Of a DNA stretch of 64,000 bases, positions 9,260 through 16,508 are shown in pieces. Position numbers and translations under genes: made by a program. This DNA comes from Streptomyces sp. NBC_01317 (lineage in GTDB: Bacteria; Actinomycetota; Actinomycetes; Streptomycetales; Streptomycetaceae), in contig NZ_CP108393.1 of NCBI RefSeq assembly GCF_035961655.1, positions 3,641,501 to 3,705,500 of the forward strand, read 5' to 3'. Below the pieces are notes generated by a model that saw nothing but the letters and a program-made list of their open reading frames with translations, was not told the DNA's origin and made no database searches. Numbering within the stretch: the stretch's first letter is position 1; each line of letters begins with the position of its first letter.

Positions 9260-11770
9260 TCAGCTTGGCGCGGAAGGGGACGGTGGCTCATCCGTGGGGG
9301 ACGGACTCGGTGGTGGGGGCGTCGGGGTCGGGGACGGTGGATCCGTCGGGACGGAGGGGCCTGGGCCGGGATCGGACGAGACGGTGGGGTCCGGATCCGA
9401 GGGTCCGGGTCCGGATCCGGGACCGGGACCGGGGGCCGTCGGTCGGCTCGGCCGCGTGGGGGGCGGCGCCGTACGACCGTAACCGTCCAGCCTCACGACC
9501 GCGCCCGAGGGATGCAGCAGAATCCGAGCCGTCCAGACCCCACCCGGCTCGTACCGCCGGTCGACCCACACCCGCACCGTCACCACGCCGCCAGGCACCA
9601 GCGTTCCCGAACTCTCGCTGAGCCGGATCCACCGCGCACTCGTACCGGCCGACCACGTCACCGCGGCGCCCCCGTAGGCCCGGAGCGTGAGCGTCGTCGT
9701 GCCGCCCGACGACCGCGCCTCGACCGAGAGCCGGCCGGGAGCCGGTTGCCCGGGCCGGGCCGGACGCGGGGGCGGACCGTCGCTGATCACCTCGACGGAC
9801 ACGTCCGGCGTACGGCCACCCCCCGGGCCGCCCGCCCCACCCGCACCGCCCACCAGGAAGCCGTCCCCGGCCCGGACCTCCGCGTTGCCCGCGTTCTCGT
9901 AACGCTCGTACGCACGGTCCTCACCCGGCGCCCCGTCCCTGTCCCGCGCGCTGACCGAGGGCCCCCGGCCCTCCTCCGCCTGCGGCCCGCTCCGGTACGC
10001 CGCCCAGAGCGCGAACACGGGCGCGGCGACGACCGTCGCCACGACGGTGGTGGTCACGGCACGGGCCCGCAGCCGGTCGCGGCGGGCCGCGCGGTCCTTG
10101 GGGTCCATCGGGAAGCCGTTGCGGCCGAAGCGCGGGGAGGTCGCGCGGCCGCGCGGGGCGCGGATCATCGCGGTGTACGCGGCGGCCCTCGGCGCCTCGA
10201 TGAGCGGGAGGACGGCCGGTGAGGTACGGGTACGGACCGAGGGCGTCGTACGGGAACCGGGCCACGGCGCCGACGCCTCCGCGCGCTCGGCGACCCGGCG
10301 GCAGCGCGGGCAGTCGTCCACGTGCCGGACGAGTTCGCGCCGGAGCGTGGCGGAGAGGAGGACGTGATTGTCGCCGGTGAGCCGGGCCACCGAGGGGCAG
10401 CCGCCGGTCTCGACGACCGCGAGGGCGGCGCGGGTGCGCTCCACCTCGCACGCGGCGGAGGCGAGCAGCTCGCGCGCCGCCGTCAGCTCCATCGACAGGA
10501 CGGCGGCCACCTCGTGCGGGCCGAGCTGGTGGCGTACGGCCAACTCCAGGATCTCGCGCTGCTCGGGCGTCGTACCGGCGGCCTCGGGCCAGGCCAGCTG
10601 GGCGAGTTCGTGACGCCGACGCTCCTCGGTCGCGGCGGAGGCGACGGGATCGGTGGTGGAGGAGGTGGAGGAAGTGAAGGAAGTGAAGGAAGTGGAGGAG
10701 GTGGAGGAGGTGGAGGAGGTGGAGGACGGGCTGGGGGCGGGGCCTGGGCCATTCGCCGGGTCGGCGCCCACGCGCCCCGCCGCGGCCCACCCGCCCGGAG
10801 AGTCCCTTCGTCCCGACGCGCGCCACCGACCCGCCGTGCCGATCCCGCCGGTCCCGTCTGCGGCGGTACCCGGCCGGTCCGGACCACCGGACCAGCCCGC
10901 CCCGCCAGAGGCGTCCGCCGCGTCCGGCCCGGCCACGCCGTAAGACGCATCCGACCGGTCCACTCGGGCCGACGCGTCGCGCCTGCCCGCCGAGCCCGTC
11001 CTGTCCACCCCACCGGGGCCGCCGGCCACACCGGCCCGGTCCGCCCCGTCCGCCCTGCCGGACCCGTCCGCCCCACCGGACCGGCCCCGCCCGGATGCGG
11101 CATCGGGACTGCCGGGCCCGTCCGCCGTACCTGAACGGTCCGCCCACGCCGTCGCGTCCGGGCCGCGGACCGCGTTCTGCCCGACCCTCGTGGCCGTCGG
11201 CCCGGCTGCGGCATCCGGACCGCCGACCGCGCCCCCCGCACCCGACCGATCCCCCCAAGCCGCCGCGTCCGGGCCGGCCGCCGCGTCCGGGCCGGCCGCC
11301 GCGTTCGGCCCACCCGCCGTGGCCGCCGCGCCTGGCCCGCCCCGGCCGGTCCGGTGGGACCAGCCCGAGCCGTGGCTCTGGTTCCGGCCGGGCGGTCCGC
11401 CCGTCGCCTGGTCGGTGACCGGCGGGGCCGACCCCGCGCCCGGGGCGCCGGCAGGCGCATGCGCCCCCCGGCGCTGTTCGGTGAGTTTGCGCAGACACGC
11501 CCAGCGGGCCAGCGCATACAGCCACGCCTTGCGCTCCCCCGCGTCGGACGGCGAGCGGCCGAACTGTCGTTCGGAGAGGGCGAGGACGTCCCCTAGCGCC
11601 TCGGTCGCCGCGTCGTGGTCGCAGAGCACGGAGAGGCAGTAGGTGAACAGGCCGTCCAGATAGGGCTCGTACCGTACGGGCGGCCGCCGCTCCAGGGGGC
11701 GGGGGGCGCGGCGGGGCGCGCGATGTGCGCCGGTGGTGTGCGGGGAGGTTTCCGGACTGCTGCTGGTCAC
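9260..11770 (-). CDS. Sigma-like / zinc-finger / membrane / BACON-domain fusion protein
   Basis: 836 residues from GTG 11770. Residues 34-97 resemble sigma-70 region 2 (YLDGLFTYCLSVLCDHDAAT, then AWLYALARWACLRKL). About 105-380 are low-complexity Gly/Ala/Asp/Arg/Ser. About 395-465 resemble a region 4 helix-turn-helix (PEQREILELAVRHQLGPHEV). An HxxxCxxC anti-sigma-type zinc motif (HVDDCPRC) is at H483, C487 and C490. A single membrane segment lies near 569-589. About 680-767 look like a BACON beta-sandwich (TVRVWVDRRY, WTARILLHP), and the tail is Pro/Ser/Thr-rich. The layout suggests a membrane-tethered sigma/anti-sigma hybrid with an outside ligand domain. Whether region 2 or 4 still works is unknown. 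SSTSST repeats come from a GGA/GGT run at 10655-10730. Confidence 0.8.
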   Translation of the reverse strand: MTSSSPETSPHTTGAHRAPRRAPRPLERRPPVRYEPYLDGLFTYCLSVLCDHDAATEALGDVLALSERQFGRSPSDAGERKAWLYALARWACLRKLTEQRRGAHAPAGAPGAGSAPPVTDQATGGPPGRNQSHGSGWSHRTGRGGPGAAATAGGPNAAAGPDAAAGPDAAAWGDRSGAGGAVGGPDAAAGPTATRVGQNAVRGPDATAWADRSGTADGPGSPDAASGRGRSGGADGSGRADGADRAGVAGGPGGVDRTGSAGRRDASARVDRSDASYGVAGPDAADASGGAGWSGGPDRPGTAADGTGGIGTAGRWRASGRRDSPGGWAAAGRVGADPANGPGPAPSPSSTSSTSSTSSTSFTSFTSSTSSTTDPVASAATEERRRHELAQLAWPEAAGTTPEQREILELAVRHQLGPHEVAAVLSMELTAARELLASAACEVERTRAALAVVETGGCPSVARLTGDNHVLLSATLRRELVRHVDDCPRCRRVAERAEASAPWPGSRTTPSVRTRTSPAVLPLIEAPRAAAYTAMIRAPRGRATSPRFGRNGFPMDPKDRAARRDRLRARAVTTTVVATVVAAPVFALWAAYRSGPQAEEGRGPSVSARDRDGAPGEDRAYERYENAGNAEVRAGDGFLVGGAGGAGGPGGGRTPDVSVEVISDGPPPRPARPGQPAPGRLSVEARSSGGTTTLTLRAYGGAAVTWSAGTSARWIRLSESSGTLVPGGVVTVRVWVDRRYEPGGVWTARILLHPSGAVVRLDGYGRTAPPPTRPSRPTAPGPGPGSGPGPSDPDPTVSSDPGPGPSVPTDPPSPTPTPPPPSPSPTDEPPSPSAPS

Positions 11771-11849
11771 CCGGTGACGTTAGACAGAGCCGCCCGCGCC
11801 CATCTCACTCCTTGAGCCCACTTAATCCTAACGAGTGACGGTATCCCTC

Positions 11850-11868
11850 AAAAGGGGACAGCTGTCCC
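11850..11868 (-). terminator. Terminator of the biosynthetic operon
   Basis: Immediately after the KS stop codon, the minus strand reads GGGAC-AGCT-GTCCC followed by CCTTTT, a short 5-bp stem with a 4-base loop and a T-run. The same bases form a perfect 14-bp palindrome (11855-11868), so a protein-binding site is an alternative. Confidence 0.45.
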
Positions 11869-13122
11869 TCATTCCGGCGGGCGGAAGGCAAGGACGGTGT
11901 TGTGGCCCCCGAACCCGGCCGACGTGCTGAGCGCGAGCCCGAGCGGATGTTTGTACGCCTCGCCGGTGACGAGGTCCAGCTCGCCCGTTCCGCTGTCGGG
12001 ACGCCGGAAGTTGGCCGTGGGCGGGGCCAGTTGGTGGGAGACCGTCAGCGCGGTGAGCGCGGCCTCGATGGAGCCCGCCGCGCCCATGGGATGCCCGGTG
12101 ACCCCTTTCGTGGAGGTGACCGTCGGCGGGCGCGCGCCGAAGAGCCGGCGCAACACGCTTGCCTCCCGCGCGTCGTTGAGCGGGGTGCTCGTGCCGTGGG
12201 CGTTGATGTGGTCCACCTCCTCCGGACCGGCTCCCGCCGTCGCCAGGGCCCGTACCAGCGCCTCGTGCAGTCCGCGCCCCTCCGGATGCGGGGCGACCGG
12301 GTCGTGCGCGTCGGTGGTGGAGCCGTACCCCGCGAAGAGCGCGTGCACCGGCGCACGCCGGGTGGCGGCGTCCGCCGTACGTTCCAGCACCAGCACCCCC
12401 GCGCCCTCCGCGATGACAAATCCGTCCCGGTCCGCGTCGAACGGCCGTGAAGCGGCGGCCGGATTCCCCGCGCGCCCGGACAACGCGCCCATCTGGGCGA
12501 AGGCCGTCACGCACAGCGGCGTGACCATGGCGTCGGTCCCGCCCGCGACGGCGATGTCGCAGGCCCCCTCGCGCAGGAGCATCGCGGCGACGATCAGCGC
12601 GGTGGCCCCGGACGCGCAGGCGGTGGCGGTGTGCAGGACGGGACCCCGCGCGTCGAGCGCGATGGCCGTCTGCCCGGCCGCCATGTTCGGCAGGAACGCC
12701 GGGAGGGTGAGCGGCGAGACCGAACGCGGGCCGGTACGGAGCAGTCTGGTGTGCTGGCTCTCGTACGTCGTGACTCCGCCGGCCGCCGACCCCATGACCA
12801 CCGCGACCCGGGCGCCGTCCCAGGACGCGGGGTCGAGCCCGGCGTCCGCGACCGCCTCCCTGGCCGCCGTGATGCCGAACTGCGTACAGCGGTCGAGCCG
12901 CCACGCCTGCCGTACGCCGACATGGATGCGGGGGTCGAAGCCCGGGACGCGGCAGGAGAACGGGACGGGGAGGCCGGCCAGTTCGGGGTCCGTGGCGGCG
13001 GTCGGCACGCCGGCGCAGACCCGGTCCCAGGTCGCCCGCGTGCCGATGCCCGCGGGGGTGACGAGGCCGATGCCGGTGACGGCGAGAGGTTCCGTACGGT
13101 CGGCCCTCGCGCGACCGGTCAC
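11869..13122 (-). CDS. Beta-ketoacyl-ACP synthase, FabF/KS-alpha type
   Basis: 417 residues from GTG 13122, which overlaps the ACP stop by GTGA. It is a condensing enzyme that would extend an acyl-ACP with malonyl-ACP. The catalytic set is intact: Cys169 in TACASGATAL, His309 in NAHGTSTPL, and His344 in TKGVTGHPMGAAGS with the usual Lys just before it. There is no KS-beta/chain-length-factor partner beside it, so it is not a standard type II aromatic PKS pair. It is the last gene of the seven-gene island operon, directly after its ACP. Whether it is fatty-acid or specialised-metabolite in nature is inferred from context, since housekeeping fab genes are absent here. Confidence 0.93.
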   Translation of the reverse strand: MTGRARADRTEPLAVTGIGLVTPAGIGTRATWDRVCAGVPTAATDPELAGLPVPFSCRVPGFDPRIHVGVRQAWRLDRCTQFGITAAREAVADAGLDPASWDGARVAVVMGSAAGGVTTYESQHTRLLRTGPRSVSPLTLPAFLPNMAAGQTAIALDARGPVLHTATACASGATALIVAAMLLREGACDIAVAGGTDAMVTPLCVTAFAQMGALSGRAGNPAAASRPFDADRDGFVIAEGAGVLVLERTADAATRRAPVHALFAGYGSTTDAHDPVAPHPEGRGLHEALVRALATAGAGPEEVDHINAHGTSTPLNDAREASVLRRLFGARPPTVTSTKGVTGHPMGAAGSIEAALTALTVSHQLAPPTANFRRPDSGTGELDLVTGEAYKHPLGLALSTSAGFGGHNTVLAFRPPE

Positions 13123-13400
13123 CGCGCGGTTCCGGTGTCGGCGGCGGCGTCGACCGGGCCGCCGCCCTCGGGCAGTTGGTCCGCGACCAGGCGCGCGAGG
13201 TGGTCGATCGACAGCTCAGCGGCCGCGTCGCCGTCGTCCAGTTCGACGCCCCACCGCTCCTGCACCGTGACGAGCAGCTCCACCACCGCCAGGGAGTCCA
13301 ACTCCAGCTCGGCGAGGGTCGATCCGGGCTTGACGGCATCGGGGTCGACGTCGAACTTGTCCACGAGCAGGGTCACGAGGTACTGGCTGACAGTTTCCAT
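13119..13400 (-). CDS. Acyl carrier protein
   Basis: 93 residues from ATG 13400. The phosphopantetheine attachment serine is Ser36 in ELDSLAVVEL, the standard DSL motif. An acidic four-helix ACP core (about residues 1-75) is followed by a short Gly/Ala/Asp-rich tail. Its start lies 28 bp inside the 3' end of the upstream KAS III gene and its stop overlaps the KS start by GTGA, so it is co-translated with both. It is the only carrier protein in the operon and is expected to carry all acyl intermediates. Confidence 0.93.
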   Translation of the reverse strand: METVSQYLVTLLVDKFDVDPDAVKPGSTLAELELDSLAVVELLVTVQERWGVELDDGDAAAELSIDHLARLVADQLPEGGGPVDAAADTGTAR

Positions 13401-14506
13401 GACGGATGACTCCGGTCTGTGTCGGAAAGAGAAAGGGGACGGGGTGTCGGGTCGGTGGAGAACGGCAGGACGGACGGCCAGGTGAGCGCGATCGCCCCCC
13501 AGGTCAGCCCGCCCCCGAAGGTGGTGAGCAACGCCCGCGCGCCGGGCCTGACGAGCCGCCGGGCCGCCGTGTCGGCGAGCGCCAGCGGGATGGACGCGGC
13601 GGCGGTGTTGCCGACGTCCGCGATGTTGCCGAAGCGGTGGTGGGCGGCGACTCCGAGCCGTTCGGCCACTGAGTCGAGGATGCGCTGGTTGGCCTGGTGG
13701 CCGATGAACGCCTCGACGCTCGGGGCGGGCCAGCCGGCCCGGCCGAGCGCGGTCTGCGCGGAGCGCGTCATGTGCGTCACGGCCTGCGCGTACACCTGAC
13801 GCCCCCGCATCCGGAAGTACCGCTCGTCACGGTCGAGTTGAGCCGTGCCGGGCAGCCGCGAGCCGCCCCCGGCGACGGCGATCAGGTCGCTGCCCGAGCC
13901 GTCCGCGCCGAGGTCGGCGGCGACGAGGGCGCCGGGCTCGTCCCGGTCCCCCGCCCGCAGCAGGAACGCCCCGGCGCCGTCGCCGAAGATCGGGGCGGTG
14001 TCGCGGTCCTGCGGATCGACGATGGCCGAGTACTTCTCGGCGCCGATGACCAGCGGATAGCGGCACGTGCCGTGGGCGATCAGGGCGTTGGCCGTGGTCA
14101 GGGCGTACAGGAAGCCGGAGCAGACAGCCGCGAGGTCGAAGGCCGGTACGGGGCCGAGGCCCAGCCGGTGGGCGACGTCGGGGGCGGTGGCGGGGCACGG
14201 CCGGTCCGGGGTGGTGGTCGCGATCAGCACCAGATCGGGCCGGATGCCGGGCGCGGACCGCATGGCCGCCTCCCCGGCGGCGAGGGCCAGATCGCCGGTG
14301 CTGACGCCGGGGGCCGCGTGGCGGCGGCGGGCGATGCCGGTGCGGGAGCGTATCCACGCGTCGGTGGTCGCCAACTCCCCCCGGGCCACGATCTCTTCGT
14401 TGGTGAGCGAGCGCGGCGGGAGGCAGGAGCCGATGCCGCAGACGACGGCGGTGGAGGCGGAGACGGGGGACACGGCGGAAACGGCGGAGACCGGGGACAC
14501 GTTCAC
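13373..14506 (-). CDS. KAS III-type ketoacyl synthase (copy A)
   Basis: 377 residues. The start is the GTG at 14506, which overlaps the SDR stop by GTGA and places a short Val/Ser-rich leader before the conserved VVCGIGSCLP. The FabH-type triad is intact: Cys129 in AVCSGF, His270 in GHQANQRI, Asn300 in VGNTAAAS. Such enzymes condense an acyl-CoA with malonyl-ACP, or in relatives transfer acyl groups. The C-terminus extends about 30 residues past the usual FabH end, and its coding region runs 28 bp into the ACP gene. It is one of two different KAS III proteins in the operon. Confidence 0.92.
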   Translation of the reverse strand: MNVSPVSAVSAVSPVSASTAVVCGIGSCLPPRSLTNEEIVARGELATTDAWIRSRTGIARRRHAAPGVSTGDLALAAGEAAMRSAPGIRPDLVLIATTTPDRPCPATAPDVAHRLGLGPVPAFDLAAVCSGFLYALTTANALIAHGTCRYPLVIGAEKYSAIVDPQDRDTAPIFGDGAGAFLLRAGDRDEPGALVAADLGADGSGSDLIAVAGGGSRLPGTAQLDRDERYFRMRGRQVYAQAVTHMTRSAQTALGRAGWPAPSVEAFIGHQANQRILDSVAERLGVAAHHRFGNIADVGNTAAASIPLALADTAARRLVRPGARALLTTFGGGLTWGAIALTWPSVLPFSTDPTPRPLSLSDTDRSHPSWKLSASTS

Positions 14507-15441
14507 CGCGTGGGATCCGGGAACGGCAGCGGCTCGTCGGCCGGGGCGGGCGAAGGCACCGGAGCCACGAACGGGGAGGGCGGCTTGGGGTTCCCCGCCA
14601 GACCGCCGTCCGGTACGGACATCCCGCCGTCCAGCACCAGCGCGTGGCCGGTCAGATACGCGGACGCCGGCGAGGCCAGGTAGAGCGTGGCCGCCGCCAC
14701 GTCCGCCACCTCGGCCCACCGCCCCAGCGGCACATGCCCCATCAGCCAGTCGGAGAGCGGCCCGCTGCCGTACGCGAACGCCGTCATGTCCGTACGGGTC
14801 CAGCCGGGGCAGAGCGCGTTGACCCGGACCCCCTGGTGCGCCCAGCCCGTCGCCAGACTCCGTACGAGCGAGATCTGCGCCGCCTTCGAGGCCGCGTACG
14901 CCTCCATGCGCGGCGCCCCGACCACCCCGGCCACGGACGACATCAGCACCAGACTGGCCCGGGGGGATTCCACGAGGTACGGGTACGCGGCCCGGCAAAT
15001 GGCGGCCGTGGCACCGAGGTTGACGTGCAGCACGCTGTCCCAGTCCCGCTGGAAGGACTCCTGGAGGGGCAGGACGACCGGCGACCCGTCGGCCTCCATG
15101 GGCAGGATGCCCGCGTTGTGGACGACGATGTCGAGGCCGCCGAGCGCCCGCGCCGCCCGGTCCACGACGTGGACGGCCTGGGCGGTGTCGGCGAGGTCGC
15201 CGGGCACGAGCACGGCCGTCCGCCCCTGCTCCTGGACGAGGGTGGCGGTCTCCTTGAGGGCGTCGCCGGTACGGGCGGAGAGGGCGACGTCGGCGCCCGC
15301 CTCCGCGAGGGCCTGGGCGACGGCCCGGCCGATGCCCCGGGAGGCGCCGGTGACCAGCGCGCGGGCGCCGTCGACGCGGAAGGTGGACAGGACGGTGCTG
15401 CCGACGCGGCTGGTGCTCGTACCGCTCGCGCTGGTGGTCAC
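14503..15441 (-). CDS. Short-chain dehydrogenase/reductase (probable ketoreductase)
   Basis: 312 residues from GTG 15441 (GTGA overlap with copy B of KAS III). Classical SDR features are the NAD(P) motif VTGASRGIGRA near residue 30, VHNAG, the catalytic Ser in LMSSVAG, and Tyr182/Lys186 in YAASK. A C-terminal Pro-rich tail of about 35 residues follows the fold. In this setting a FabG-like reduction of beta-ketoacyl-ACP is the simplest role. Oxidation of an alcohol intermediate is an alternative that sequence alone cannot exclude. It is coupled at both ends to the two KAS III genes. Confidence 0.9.
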   Translation of the reverse strand: MTTSASGTSTSRVGSTVLSTFRVDGARALVTGASRGIGRAVAQALAEAGADVALSARTGDALKETATLVQEQGRTAVLVPGDLADTAQAVHVVDRAARALGGLDIVVHNAGILPMEADGSPVVLPLQESFQRDWDSVLHVNLGATAAICRAAYPYLVESPRASLVLMSSVAGVVGAPRMEAYAASKAAQISLVRSLATGWAHQGVRVNALCPGWTRTDMTAFAYGSGPLSDWLMGHVPLGRWAEVADVAAATLYLASPASAYLTGHALVLDGGMSVPDGGLAGNPKPPSPFVAPVPSPAPADEPLPFPDPTR

Positions 15442-16508
15442 TGATGGCTCCTTCGACGGTCCGTGGGAGGGGGAGAGGGTGCGGCGGGGATCCCGGCGCC
15501 GGGGGCGCCGGTCCAGTCCAGGAGGGCGCTGCCCCAGGTGAGGCCCGCGCCGAAGACGGTGATCAGGACCCGGCCGCCGTCCGGTACGAGTCCGTGCGCG
15601 GCGGCGGTCGCCAGGGCGTACGGTGCCGAGGCGGCGCCGATGTTGCCCACCTGGTCGCCGACGATCACCAGGCGTTCGGGCCGGATGCCCATCTCGGCGC
15701 CGAGGCGTCGCAGCAGCACGGGATTGGGCTGGTGGACGACAAACGTGTCGATGTCGTCCAGGACGAGGTCGTTGCGTTTCAACGTCTCCTCGACCAGCCG
15801 GGGGAAGACGTCCACGATGAAGTCGCGGACGGCCCGGCCGTCCATGTGGATGAAGTGGGCGCCGCTGTCGAGCGTCGCGGCGGTGGCCGGCCTGCGGCTG
15901 CCACCGGCGGGGATGAGGACGTGGTGGGCGCCGCGGCCGTCGGAGCCGAGGCGGAACTCCCGGAATCCACGGCCCTGTTCGACCGGTCCGAGGATGGCCG
16001 CGGCGGCGCCGTCGGCGAAGAGGACCGCCGTACCCCGGTCGGTGAGATCGAGGAACTTGGAGTACGTCTCGACACCGACGACCGCCGCGTACCGCGCCCG
16101 GGAGTCGCCGCGCAGCCAGTCGTGGGCGACCTTGGCGGCGAACAGCCAGCCGGAGCAGGCGGCGCTGACGTCGAGGGCGACCGCGTGGTGGGCGCCGGTG
16201 AGGGCCTGGACCCGGCAGGCGGTCGAGGGGCCCAGTTCGTCGGGGGTGGAGGTGGCGGAGACGAGGAGGCCGATCTCGTCGGTCCCGAGGCCGGCCGCGT
16301 CGGCGGCGGCGCGGACGGCCGCCGCCGCGAGGTCGGAGGCCGCCTCGTCGGGGGCGGCGACGTGGCGGGTGCGGACGCCGGTGCGCTCGGCGATCCACTG
16401 CGGGGTGACCCCGGCGGACCGGGCGATCTCCTCGTTGTCCCGCTGCCGGGCGGGGAGGTGGGCGCCCATGCCGAGGACGCCGATGGAGGGATCGGTACGC
16501 GCCCTCAT
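15438..16508 (-). CDS. KAS III-type ketoacyl synthase (copy B)
   Basis: 356 residues from ATG 16508 (ATGA overlap with the oxidase gene). It has its own intact triad, Cys118 in AACSGW, His259 in VVHQPNP and Asn289 in VGNIGAASA. The residues around the triad differ from copy A (GNIGAASAPYAL against GNTAAASIPLAL), so the two are not a recent duplication and probably have different substrates. Possible roles are starter-unit condensation or acyl transfer, as in the CerJ-like branch of KAS III proteins. The Cys is retained, unlike DpsC-type priming proteins with Ser. Confidence 0.92.
   Translation of the reverse strand: MRARTDPSIGVLGMGAHLPARQRDNEEIARSAGVTPQWIAERTGVRTRHVAAPDEAASDLAAAAVRAAADAAGLGTDEIGLLVSATSTPDELGPSTACRVQALTGAHHAVALDVSAACSGWLFAAKVAHDWLRGDSRARYAAVVGVETYSKFLDLTDRGTAVLFADGAAAAILGPVEQGRGFREFRLGSDGRGAHHVLIPAGGSRRPATAATLDSGAHFIHMDGRAVRDFIVDVFPRLVEETLKRNDLVLDDIDTFVVHQPNPVLLRRLGAEMGIRPERLVIVGDQVGNIGAASAPYALATAAAHGLVPDGGRVLITVFGAGLTWGSALLDWTGAPGAGIPAAPSPPPTDRRRSHQ

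Noticed and set aside
10655..10730. Regular GGA/GGT run looked at as a CRISPR or satellite array
   Set aside because: It is a trinucleotide-type coding repeat (Ser/Thr) inside the sigma-BACON fusion gene, with no spacers.
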